6,250 nucleotides of DNA from Lachnospiraceae bacterium (lineage in GTDB: Bacteria > Bacillota > Clostridia > Lachnospirales > Lachnospiraceae): positions 1 to 6,250 of the forward strand of contig DLYC01000270.1 of NCBI GenBank assembly GCA_003447895.1. The letters are read 5' to 3'. Positions 1 to 6,250 of this stretch are shown piece by piece (positions within the stretch are counted from its first letter, which is position 1; each line of letters begins with the position of its first letter). The position numbers and the translations under genes were made by a program. The notes beneath the pieces are model-generated. The model saw only the letters and a list, made by a program, of their open reading frames with translations, had not been told where the DNA came from and searched no databases.

Positions 1-144
1 AGAGATAAGAGAAGAGCAAACTGGAAAATGACTGCTCCGACTCTCGTGAAGTGCAGCAAGTGCGGCGCTCTTACAGTGCCCCACAGAGTGTGCAGAAATT
101 GCGGCTCCTATAACAAGAAGACCGTGATTGAAGTCGAAGACTGA
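1..144 (+). CDS. rpmF: 50S ribosomal protein L32, 3' part (5' end cut by window)
   Basis: This is the C-terminal 47 residues of ribosomal protein L32, a small zinc-binding protein of the large ribosomal subunit. The reading frame is open from base 1 and ends at TGA 142-144. It shows the basic RDKRRANWKM stretch followed by two CxxC pairs (fragment residues C18/C21 and C31/C34), the four-cysteine zinc ribbon seen in the zinc-binding form of L32. The family is usually about 57-60 residues, so roughly a dozen N-terminal residues lie before the window. In many bacteria rpmF sits just upstream of plsX, as here. A hairpin terminator follows 32 nt after the stop, so rpmF probably ends its own transcript, with plsX started from a separate promoter. 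The identification is secure; the start is outside the window. Confidence 0.96.
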   Translation, partial: RDKRRANWKMTAPTLVKCSKCGALTVPHRVCRNCGSYNKKTVIEVED

Positions 145-176
145 TGGAAATCTGATTTATTATCAAGAATCAAGCG

Positions 177-207
177 AAGCGGGTGCCTTAAGGCGCCCGC
201 TTATTTT
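177..207 (+). terminator. Intrinsic terminator after rpmF
   Basis: An 11-bp stem (177-187 with 192-202) contains one T-G wobble, at 184/195. It closes on the 4-nt loop TTAA and runs into a short T-rich tail (TTATTTT, 201-207). The stem core is GCGGGTGCC / GGCGCCCGC. It lies 32 nt after the rpmF stop codon, the expected place for a Rho-independent terminator. The T tract is broken by an A at 203, so some read-through toward plsX is possible. On the opposite strand there is no comparable T tract, so it looks one-directional. Confidence 0.85.
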
Positions 208-310
208 ATGGGCTCGGGGACTCCATGGAAAAAGGAAAGGACGCTTTTGGGAGGCCCGCGCGGCGCGGCGGTCTGCACTGCGAGCGGGTTCTTGCAATCT
301 AGGAGCCCAT
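208..310. repeat. GC-rich intergenic element bounded by an 8-bp inverted repeat
   Basis: ATGGGCTC at 208-215 is perfectly complementary to GAGCCCAT at 303-310, enclosing 87 nt. Inside are 19 consecutive G/C bases (253-271), the 8-bp palindrome CCGCGCGG (256-263), a further short pair CCCGC (255-259) / GCGGG (284-288), and the palindrome TCCATGGA (222-229). No convincing gene is present: readable frames through it lack a ribosome site and cross the terminator. It sits between the rpmF terminator and the plsX promoter, and its right end includes the -35 box of that promoter. It could be a small non-autonomous repeat (MITE-like), a structured RNA segment or simple intergenic DNA; the sequence alone does not decide. 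Confidence 0.35.
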
Positions 311-320
311 TTAGTATATT
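292..320 (+). promoter_or_regulatory. Probable sigma-A promoter for the plsX operon
   Basis: TTGCAA (292-297) serves as the -35 box and TATATT (315-320) as the -10 box, with a 17-bp spacer. They differ from TTGACA/TATAAT by two and one bases. Transcription would begin near 327, giving a leader of about 50 nt before the plsX ATG at 378. It lies beyond the rpmF terminator, where a new promoter is expected. The -10 box is embedded in a near-palindrome, TTAGTATATTAA (311-322), which could be an operator, although no known regulator site is clearly matched. Confidence 0.6.
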
Positions 321-377
321 AATTTCGTAACTATGGTTTGTTCTGTATTTTGACACAGATCGGAAGTGGTAAAGACT

Positions 378-1466
378 ATGAGTGAATTTGTGCATGTAGC
401 GGTTGACGCGATGGGCGGAGACAATGCGCCCGCGGAGATTGTAAAAGGGGTGGTGAATGCCCTGAACGGCTGTCCAAACCTGAAGGTGACGCTGACCGGC
501 AAGGAGGACCTTGTCAGGGCAGAGCTCTCCGGGCAGCAGTATCCGGCTGACCGGCTGGAGATCCTGAACTGTACGGAAGTCGTGGAGATGGGGGAGCATC
601 CCGTCAACGCGATCCGCACCAAGAAGGACTCCTCGATGGTCAGGGGACTGAGGCTCGTCAGGGAGGGCGTCTGCGACGCTTTTGTGACAGCGGGAAATTC
701 CGGAGCGGTCCTTGCGGGAGGCCAGCTCATCGTCCTCAAGCTGAAGGGAATTGAGAGGGCCCCTCTTGCCCCCATTCTTCCCACCGCGAAGGGACCGGTG
801 CTCCTGATCGACTGCGGCGCCAATATGGACGCAAGGCCTTCCTGGCTGGTCCAGTTCGCGCAGATGGGCTCCATTTACATGCGCAACATGACAGGGATCG
901 AGAATCCCAGGGTCGGACTCATCAATGTCGGAACAGAGGATGACAAGGGGAGCGCGCTGACACTCGAAGTAAATAAGCTCCTCAAGGAGTGCCCGGGAAT
1001 CAATTATGTGGGAAACATTGAGACGAGAGATCTTCCGGAAGGCGTTGTGGACGTTGCGGTCACGGATGCTTTTACGGGAAACGCGGTCCTGAAGATGTAT
1101 GAGGGCGTCGCGAAGGTGATCCTCCATGAACTCAAAGAGGTACTTCTGTCCACGGTCGCCGGCAAGATCGGCGCGCTTTTGATAAAGCCCTCTCTCAGGG
1201 GTATGCTCAAGAAGTTTGACGCTTCCGAGTACGGCGGAGCACCGCTTCTGGGGCTGAGGGGACTTGTCGTCAAGGCACACGGAAATTCCAAAGCGGCGGA
1301 GATCCAGCACGCGCTGGAGCAGTGCATCACGTTCAAGGAGAAGAAGATCAATGACATTCTCTATACGGAGATGAAGCTGGAAGAAGCCGCGGCAAACCGG
1401 GTTAAGAACAGAGACAAAAATAAAGACAATGCGGACCGGAACAACGGCACTGAAAAAGGAGAATGA
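378..1466 (+). CDS. plsX: Phosphate acyltransferase PlsX (acyl-ACP:phosphate transacylase)
   Basis: PlsX converts acyl-ACP and phosphate into acyl-phosphate, the acyl donor used by PlsY to acylate glycerol-3-phosphate in the first step of phospholipid synthesis. It acts as a peripheral protein at the inner face of the membrane. Family hallmarks are visible: the N-terminal VAVDAMGGDNAP (residues 7-18), GNSGA (106-110), LLIDCGAN (142-149), the DAFTGN loop (230-235) and GGAPLLGL (286-293). The protein is 362 residues, longer than the usual roughly 330; the surplus is a charged Lys/Asp/Asn/Glu-rich tail (about 336-362). I chose ATG 378 because the conserved domain starts just after it. A GTG at 366 is in frame but would lie within the only purine-rich ribosome-site candidate (GGAAGTGG, 362-369), which is itself weak. 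The stop is 1 nt before the acpP start, so translation is probably coupled. Confidence 0.96.
   Translation: MSEFVHVAVDAMGGDNAPAEIVKGVVNALNGCPNLKVTLTGKEDLVRAELSGQQYPADRLEILNCTEVVEMGEHPVNAIRTKKDSSMVRGLRLVREGVCDAFVTAGNSGAVLAGGQLIVLKLKGIERAPLAPILPTAKGPVLLIDCGANMDARPSWLVQFAQMGSIYMRNMTGIENPRVGLINVGTEDDKGSALTLEVNKLLKECPGINYVGNIETRDLPEGVVDVAVTDAFTGNAVLKMYEGVAKVILHELKEVLLSTVAGKIGALLIKPSLRGMLKKFDASEYGGAPLLGLRGLVVKAHGNSKAAEIQHALEQCITFKEKKINDILYTEMKLEEAAANRVKNRDKNKDNADRNNGTEKGE
1455..1461 (+). promoter_or_regulatory. Ribosome binding site that fixes the acpP start
   Basis: AAAGGAG lies 6 nt before ATG 1468, inside the last codons of plsX. An in-frame ATG at 1429 would add 13 residues not found in acyl carrier proteins and has no comparable site, so 1468 is the start. 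Confidence 0.85.
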
Positions 1467-1467
1467 C

Positions 1468-1707
1468 ATGGACGAAGATTTCAAGAAACTGTGTAACATT
1501 ATTGCGGATGTACTCGGCATTGATCCCGATGAGATCACGATGGACACCACATTTGATGATGACCTTGGCGCAGATTCCCTGGATATCGCCTCCATCATCA
1601 TGGGCATTGAGGATGAATTCGATGTAAAGGTTGATCAGGAGGTGGCCTCCAAGGTCACAACGGTGGGCGAGGCTCTCGCGCTGATCAAGGGAGCGTCGGA
1701 AGGATGA
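1468..1707 (+). CDS. acpP: Acyl carrier protein
   Basis: This 79-residue acidic protein carries growing acyl chains on a 4'-phosphopantetheine arm during type II fatty acid synthesis in the cytoplasm. The attachment serine is S37 in the motif GADSLD (34-39), and helix II continues as IASIIMGIEDEFDVKV, close to the usual ACP pattern. The length is typical of AcpP (about 75-80). It lies directly after plsX, whose substrate is acyl-ACP, and before rnc, the common Firmicutes position for the housekeeping ACP; a specialised ACP of a secondary pathway is therefore unlikely. Its TGA overlaps the rnc ATG (ATGA, 1704-1707), suggesting coupled translation. One cysteine (C9) lies in helix I, which is unremarkable. 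Confidence 0.96.
   Translation: MDEDFKKLCNIIADVLGIDPDEITMDTTFDDDLGADSLDIASIIMGIEDEFDVKVDQEVASKVTTVGEALALIKGASEG
1687..1693 (+). promoter_or_regulatory. Probable rnc ribosome binding site inside acpP
   Basis: AAGGGAG lies 10 nt before ATG 1704. A second purine run, GGAAGG (1698-1703), abuts the ATG directly and is too close to work for that start. The spacing of the first is a little long, so rnc may depend on ribosomes finishing acpP at the overlapping ATGA. Confidence 0.5.
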
Positions 1708-2402
1708 GAAATGCTTCTCTGAGTGAGTTGGAAGGACGTATCGGTTATCATTTCAGAAACAGATATCTTCTGGAATGCGCGCTGACCCATACGTCCTTTG
1801 CCAATGAGCAGAAAATTCACAAATATAAGGATTATGAAAGGCTGGAGTTTCTCGGGGACGCGGTCCTTGAGATGGTCTCCAGCGCTTTTCTGTATAATGA
1901 ATACCCTGAAAAGAGAGAGGGCGAGCTCACAAAGATCAGAGCCAGCCTTGTCTGCGAGCCTTCCCTGGCAGACTGCGCAAGACAGATCGGCATACCGGAC
2001 TGCCTGCGCCTTGGAAAGGGGGAAGAGGCAAGCGGCGGAAGACAGAAGGAATCCATCCTCTGCGATGTAGTGGAGGCTGTGATCGGGGCCATGTACCTTG
2101 ACTGCGGAAAGATCGATCCTCCGCGGCGTTTCATTATGGACAATATTCTGTCGGACAGAAGCAGGGTCTTCTTTTATGATTCCAAAACTATGCTTCAGGA
2201 ATGGGCACAGGGAAGGGGCGAGAAGCTCAGATATGAGATCCTGGGCGAGTCCGGGCCCGAACACCTGAAGGTTTACAGGACCGGAGTCTTTATCGGAGAA
2301 AAGATGATCGGATCGGGCGAGGGACGCTCCAAGAAAGCGGCGGAGCAGCAGGCCGCTTTTTCCGCCATAAAAAGTATCAGAAGCATGAATTTGGAATCCT
2401 GA
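1704..2402 (+). CDS. rnc: Ribonuclease III
   Basis: RNase III cleaves double-stranded RNA, releasing precursors of 16S and 23S rRNA and processing some mRNAs and antisense pairs. The 232-residue protein has the usual two domains. The N-terminal nuclease domain (about 5-150) carries the signature ERLEFLGDAVL (45-55), with metal-binding E45, E48 and D52, and the second acidic pair D121/E124 in DVVEAVIG, which correspond by pattern to the E. coli active-site acids E38/E41/D45 and D114/E117. The C-terminal double-stranded RNA-binding domain (about 157-228) begins at DSKTMLQEW and ends with the basic GRSKKAAEQQAA helix. All catalytic positions are present, so the enzyme should be active. It is longer than Mini-III, which also lacks the RNA-binding domain. 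The start at 1704 overlaps the acpP stop; the stop is 31 nt before smc. Confidence 0.97.
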   Translation: MRNASLSELEGRIGYHFRNRYLLECALTHTSFANEQKIHKYKDYERLEFLGDAVLEMVSSAFLYNEYPEKREGELTKIRASLVCEPSLADCARQIGIPDCLRLGKGEEASGGRQKESILCDVVEAVIGAMYLDCGKIDPPRRFIMDNILSDRSRVFFYDSKTMLQEWAQGRGEKLRYEILGESGPEHLKVYRTGVFIGEKMIGSGEGRSKKAAEQQAAFSAIKSIRSMNLES

Positions 2403-2433
2403 AAGCAGGAAGAGAACATAGGGATCAGCATAG

Positions 2434-5400
2434 ATGTACTTAAAGTGTATTGAGATACAGGGGTTTAAATCTTTTGCCAATAAGCTCCGATTTGACTTTC
2501 ACAACGGAATAACGGGAATCGTGGGCCCGAACGGGAGCGGGAAGAGCAACGTGGCGGACGCGGTAAGGTGGGTCCTGGGCGAGCAGCGTGTGAAGCAGCT
2601 CCGCGGATCCTCCATGCAGGACGTCATCTTCTCCGGGACAGAGACCAGGAAGCCGATGGGCTACGCCTATGTCGCGATCACGCTCGACAATTCCGACCAC
2701 AAGCTTCCGACCGATTACAAGGAAGTGACGGTCGCCAGGCGGATCTTTCGAAGCGGCGAGACGGAGTATCTGATGAACGGCGCGCCGTGCAGGCTCAGGG
2801 ACATCAACGAGCTCTTCTATGATACCGGAATCGGCAAAGAGGGCTACTCCATAATCGGACAGGGTCAGATCGACAAGATCCTGAGCGACAAGCCCGAGGA
2901 CAGGCGTGAGCTGTTCGACGAAGCGGTCGGCATTGTGAAGTTTAAGCGGCGCAAGGATACGACGCTCAAGAAACTGGCCAGTGAGAAAGAAAATCTCGTC
3001 CGGATCAGTGACGTCCTGGGGGAACTGGAGAAGCAGGTTCCGACGCTGGAGAAGCAGTCTGAAAAGGCGAAAGTCTATTTCCGCGAGCGGGACGCTCTCA
3101 AAAAGAGAGAGGTGAACCTGTTTCTTGTCGAAAACCGGAAAAACCTGGAGGAACTGGGGAAAATCCGGGAAAATGAACAAACCGCGACCGCGGACCTTGA
3201 AAAGGCAAGAGCGGACTTCGAAGAGATCGGAAGAAAGTACGAGGAGGACCAGGAGAAGCTGTCCCTTCTCGAGAAGGAGATCGAGAAGGCTCGAAACCAG
3301 GTCACGGATGCCAGCGTGATCAAGGAAAAGCTGGAGGGCGACATCAAGGTCTATGAAGAACAGATCAGGGCGGCCTCCGTAAACGCCGGGCATTTCCGGA
3401 GCAGGAAGGAGACGGTCTCCGCAGACCTTGAGAGGGCCAGAGCGGAAGAAGAGGGAATCCTTGCGCGCAAAAAAGAGACGGACCGGAAAGCGGAAGAAGT
3501 CAGGAACGAGCAGATGAAGGCCAGGGAGAGCGCCGCCGCCTGCGCGGACAGGATTGCCGAGTACAGCCGGCAGGCAGACCTTGGCAAGAAGGAGATCCTG
3601 CGGATCATCAACGAGCGCGCGACCATCAAATCCAATATCGCAAGTCTCACGGCAAGGCAGGAGGAAAACGAGCGCAGAAGGCAGGAGCTTTCCACGGGGA
3701 TTGACAAGGCCCAGTCCAGCGAGACGGAGCAGGAGGAGATCATTGAAAAGCTCCGGGAGGAGTTTGCCGGCATCGCGGACAAGATCCGGGCGCTGAAGAC
3801 GAGATACGGTCAGATCGAAGAGACGATCGCGGGGATGAAAAAGAGGCTTGGCGATGAGGATGAAAAGCTGAGGGCCTCCCAGCTTCGATACCACCAGGAG
3901 AAGTCCCGCCTGGACGCCCTCGTCAACATGACGGAGCGATATGAGGGATTCGGAGGAAGCGTCCGAAGAGTAATGCAGGCCCGCTCAAACGGGGTCATCG
4001 GCGTCGTGGCGGATCTGTTTAAGACCGATAAGCGCTATGAGACGGCGATCGAGGTGGCGCTCGGCGGCAATATCCAAAATATTGTCACGGAGGACACGGA
4101 GACGGCCAAGCGCATGATCGACATGTTAAAGCGCGAGAAAGCGGGAAGGGCCACGTTCCTTCCCCTGAACGGCCTGGGAAAGGCGCAGGCCTTTAAGAAC
4201 ACGGCGATCCTTCATGAACCGGGCGTGATCGGGCTCGCGGACAGCCTCGTTCAGTGCGACGAGAAATACCGCCCTGTGGCGTCCTCCCTTCTGGGAAGGA
4301 TCGTGATCGTCGACAGTTTCGATCACGCGGCGGCAGTGAACAAAAAATACGCGCACACCGTGCGCATGGTGACGCTCGACGGGGAGCTCTTTATCCCCGG
4401 CGGCGCGATCAGCGGCGGCGCGTTTAAAAACAGCAGCAATCTCCTGGGCAGACGCCGCGAAATGGCAGAGCTCCGGGATAAGGTCAAGGGATTTGAGAAG
4501 GAGACGAAGGACCACGAAAAGGCCATCGAAGAGATCAAGTCCGAGAGAACGGCACTAAGAAGAGAGCTGGAGGAGAACCGCGCCGCGCAGCAGAACGCGT
4601 TCCTGACGCAGAACACGGTCCGCCTCACTATTTCCAGAGAACAGGAGAAGAAGAAAGAAGCGGAGGGGAGCGCCGCGGAGCTCGCAAAAGAGCAGAGAGA
4701 GACCGAAAAGCAGAAGACAGAGCTCGCCTCCCTCAAGGAAGAAGCGGAGAAGAAGCTTCTTCGGTCCGCGGAGAATGAGAAGAAGATCACAGATGCCGTG
4801 AACGAGCTGGAGAACAAGCTCAGCGCTCTAAGGGACAAGGAGGGCATGGAGACCCAGACCCTCGCCAAGTGGGACGCGGAGATCGGAAAGATCCTGCAGC
4901 AGCAGTCTTTTGAACAAAAGGACCTGGACCGCGTCCGCGCCGAGCGCGAAAGAAGAAGCGCGGAACTGAGCGAGATCGAGGCGGCGATCGCCGGAAATGA
5001 CGAGATCATTCAAAACGGCGGCGCGCGGGTGAAGGAGCTCAGCGCGCAGCTCGAGGGGTCCGAGACGGATCAGGACGAAGGAAGAAAGGCGCTCAGTGGC
5101 AAGAACGCCGAGAAGGAGAAGCTGCGCCTTTCGATGAAAGAGGAGATCGCGAGAAAGGACAGTCTCTCCGACCAGATCCACGCGCTCGACAAGGAGTGCG
5201 TGCGCCTGAAGACCCGCATAGAGCGGCTGCAGGAGGATGTGGACAACCGGGCCGCCTATATGTGGGAGGAGTACGAGATCACGCTCAACGCCGCGAAGGA
5301 ATTCAGGGATGAGAGCATGTCGGATATTCAGGCTCTCAAAAAGGAGATATTGCAGATCAAGGGCAGGATCAAGGCGCTCGGAAGCGTCAATGTGGACGCG

Positions 5401-5991
5401 ATCGAACAGTACAGAGAGCTGATGGAGCGGTATACCTTCCTCAAGGGGCAGCACGACGACCTGACAAGCGCGGCGGCGAGCCTTGAGAAAATCATTGAGG
5501 AACTCGATGCCTCCATGAGAAAGCAGTTCAAGGAACAGTTCAGCCGGATACAGGAGGAGTTCGACAAGGTCTTTAAGCTCATGTTCGGCGGCGGAAAAGG
5601 GCGCCTGGAGCTCATGGAGGACCGCGATATCCTGGAGGCCGGCGTGCGGGTGATCGCACAGCCCCCGGGCAAGAAGCTCCAGAATATGAACGCGCTCTCC
5701 GGCGGTGAGAAGGCGTTGACAGCGATCGCGCTTTTGTTTGCAATCCAGAATCTGAAGCCGTCCCCGTTCTGCCTTCTCGATGAGATCGAGGCGGCGCTGG
5801 ATGAGAGCAACGTCGTGCGGTTCGCGGAGTATCTGCACAAGCTCACCGAGCACACGCAGTTCATCGTGATCACGCACAGGCGGGGAACGATGGAGGAAGC
5901 CGACCGCCTCTACGGCATCACAATGCAGGAAAAGGGCGTCTCCGCCCTGGTGAGCGTCGACCTGATCGACGAGGAAGAACTGGTATCATGA
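2434..5991 (+). CDS. smc: Chromosome condensation and segregation ATPase Smc
   Basis: Smc dimerises and, with ScpA and ScpB (not in this window), forms the bacterial condensin that loads at the origin region, extrudes DNA loops and keeps sister chromosomes apart. The 1185 residues nearly equal Bacillus subtilis Smc. The N-terminal ATPase half carries Walker A GPNGSGKS (31-38), a likely arginine finger R57 in QLRGSS, and GQGQIDKI (142-149) in the Q-loop region. A long charged coiled coil runs from about 170 to 500. The hinge (about 505-676) begins at YEGFGGSV and ends with the glycine-rich GGAISGGAFK (656-665). The returning coil covers about 677-1020. The C-terminal head has the signature LSGGEK (1088-1093), Walker B FCLLDE (1112-1117, catalytic E1117) and the D-loop ALDESN (1121-1126). 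Start ATG 2434 is preceded by AGGGA (2420-2424) at 9-nt spacing. The position between rnc and ftsY is the classic smc neighbourhood, which separates it from RecN or SbcC. Confidence 0.98.
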   Translation: MYLKCIEIQGFKSFANKLRFDFHNGITGIVGPNGSGKSNVADAVRWVLGEQRVKQLRGSSMQDVIFSGTETRKPMGYAYVAITLDNSDHKLPTDYKEVTVARRIFRSGETEYLMNGAPCRLRDINELFYDTGIGKEGYSIIGQGQIDKILSDKPEDRRELFDEAVGIVKFKRRKDTTLKKLASEKENLVRISDVLGELEKQVPTLEKQSEKAKVYFRERDALKKREVNLFLVENRKNLEELGKIRENEQTATADLEKARADFEEIGRKYEEDQEKLSLLEKEIEKARNQVTDASVIKEKLEGDIKVYEEQIRAASVNAGHFRSRKETVSADLERARAEEEGILARKKETDRKAEEVRNEQMKARESAAACADRIAEYSRQADLGKKEILRIINERATIKSNIASLTARQEENERRRQELSTGIDKAQSSETEQEEIIEKLREEFAGIADKIRALKTRYGQIEETIAGMKKRLGDEDEKLRASQLRYHQEKSRLDALVNMTERYEGFGGSVRRVMQARSNGVIGVVADLFKTDKRYETAIEVALGGNIQNIVTEDTETAKRMIDMLKREKAGRATFLPLNGLGKAQAFKNTAILHEPGVIGLADSLVQCDEKYRPVASSLLGRIVIVDSFDHAAAVNKKYAHTVRMVTLDGELFIPGGAISGGAFKNSSNLLGRRREMAELRDKVKGFEKETKDHEKAIEEIKSERTALRRELEENRAAQQNAFLTQNTVRLTISREQEKKKEAEGSAAELAKEQRETEKQKTELASLKEEAEKKLLRSAENEKKITDAVNELENKLSALRDKEGMETQTLAKWDAEIGKILQQQSFEQKDLDRVRAERERRSAELSEIEAAIAGNDEIIQNGGARVKELSAQLEGSETDQDEGRKALSGKNAEKEKLRLSMKEEIARKDSLSDQIHALDKECVRLKTRIERLQEDVDNRAAYMWEEYEITLNAAKEFRDESMSDIQALKKEILQIKGRIKALGSVNVDAIEQYRELMERYTFLKGQHDDLTSAAASLEKIIEELDASMRKQFKEQFSRIQEEFDKVFKLMFGGGKGRLELMEDRDILEAGVRVIAQPPGKKLQNMNALSGGEKALTAIALLFAIQNLKPSPFCLLDEIEAALDESNVVRFAEYLHKLTEHTQFIVITHRRGTMEEADRLYGITMQEKGVSALVSVDLIDEEELVS

Positions 5992-6026
5992 GAATCCGCG
6001 AAGACGGATAGAAACGGAAGGTGTCT

Positions 6027-6250
6027 ATGGCAGAAGAAAAACTGGGCTTTTTTGCCAGACTGAAAAAAGGGCTGAGTAAGACAAAGGCCAACATATCCGA
6101 CAATATGGATATTATCTTCAATACCTACGGGTATGAGAAGGTGAGCGAGGAATTTCTGGAGGAGCTCGAGGAGACGATGATCATGGGCGACATCGGCGTC
6201 CAGACGACGGAGGAACTTCTCGACGACCTCAGGCAGAAGGTGAAGGACGA
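6027..6250 (+). CDS. ftsY: Signal recognition particle receptor FtsY, 5' part (cut by window end)
   Basis: FtsY is the membrane-associated GTPase that docks the Ffh-SRP-ribosome complex for co-translational insertion of membrane proteins. Only the first 74 codons are present. They show a short N-terminus with GFFARLKKGLSKTKANI (residues 7-23), the lipid-contacting amphipathic start typical of Firmicutes FtsY, followed by the helical N domain with FLEELEETMIMGDIGV (43-58). The long acidic A domain of E. coli FtsY is absent, as usual in Gram-positives. The GTPase G domain lies beyond the window, so its integrity cannot be judged. Start ATG 6027 has GGAAGG (6016-6021) 5 nt upstream. It follows smc by 35 nt with no terminator between, so it is likely cotranscribed. 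Ffh shares the N-domain fold, but this N-terminus and the synteny favour FtsY. Confidence 0.94.
   Translation, partial: MAEEKLGFFARLKKGLSKTKANISDNMDIIFNTYGYEKVSEEFLEELEETMIMGDIGVQTTEELLDDLRQKVKD

Noticed and set aside
128..322. 64-codon plus-strand open frame across the rpmF-plsX spacer
   Set aside because: It starts at a TTG inside rpmF, runs through the terminator hairpin and the GC-rich element, and has no ribosome site or recognisable protein features.
350..379. Perfect -35-like TTGACA at 350-355 as an alternative plsX promoter
   Set aside because: The matching -10 position falls at about 373-378 (AGACTA), a poor box that would put the transcript start inside plsX. The 292-320 promoter is better placed.
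201..1607. Long minus-strand open frame (468 codons) opposite plsX and the start of acpP
   Set aside because: It lies opposite a clearly identified plsX, has no recognisable domain, and runs on into the terminator region. Long antisense frames are expected in GC-rich coding DNA.
2440..3894. Minus-strand open frame of 484 codons opposite the first part of smc
   Set aside because: Shadow of the smc codon pattern. Its Leu-rich composition is the reverse complement of the Glu/Lys/Arg-rich coiled coil; no motif supports it.
2946..5490. Repetitive-looking A/G-rich stretches within smc as possible DNA repeats or a recombination hotspot
   Set aside because: They reflect Glu/Lys/Arg-rich heptad coding of the two coiled-coil arms; I see no exact tandem or dispersed unit.
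4828..5877. Minus-strand open frame of 349 codons opposite the end of smc
   Set aside because: Same explanation: it lies wholly within the conserved Smc coil and C-terminal head, with no independent evidence of coding.
5988..6011. Seven-residue frame overlapping the smc stop codon (ATGA)
   Set aside because: It is too short to be supported as a gene; ftsY has its own well-spaced ribosome site and start at 6027.

Overview
The window carries a conserved housekeeping gene cluster of a Gram-positive, Firmicutes-type bacterium. All genes lie on the + strand in this order: rpmF (3' end only), plsX, acpP, rnc, smc, ftsY (5' end only). The gene order, the strong purine-rich ribosome binding sites and the near-match of Smc to Bacillus Smc length point to Firmicutes. 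The direct rpmF-plsX-acpP-rnc-smc-ftsY arrangement, without fapR, fabD or fabG around plsX, fits Clostridia better than Bacilli. A moderately GC-rich member of Lachnospiraceae or a related family is my best guess, but this is inference from synteny and not proof.

Layout. Positions 1-144 are the end of the gene for ribosomal protein L32. It is followed by a hairpin with a T-rich tail (177-207) that looks like an intrinsic terminator. Positions 208-310 hold an odd, very GC-rich non-coding stretch bounded by a perfect 8-bp inverted repeat. A good sigma-A type promoter (TTGCAA, 17-bp spacer, TATATT; 292-320) sits at its right edge and should drive the downstream genes. From 378 onward the coding is nearly continuous. 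plsX and acpP are separated by 1 nt, acpP and rnc overlap by 4 nt, and rnc-smc and smc-ftsY have gaps of 31 and 35 nt. I see no terminator inside plsX-ftsY, so it reads as one operon.

Functions. PlsX and ACP are partners in fatty acid and phospholipid synthesis: PlsX takes the acyl chain from acyl-ACP to make acyl-phosphate. RNase III processes rRNA and other double-stranded RNA. Smc is the ATPase of the chromosome-organising Smc-ScpAB complex. FtsY is the signal-recognition-particle receptor for membrane protein insertion. The cluster therefore links membrane lipid supply, RNA processing, chromosome segregation and membrane protein targeting, all growth-linked functions.

Every gene appears intact apart from the two cut by the window edges, and the key catalytic motifs are present. 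I found no mobile element gene, CRISPR array, tRNA or rRNA, and no sign of a new multi-gene system. The least explained piece of DNA is the 208-310 intergenic element.
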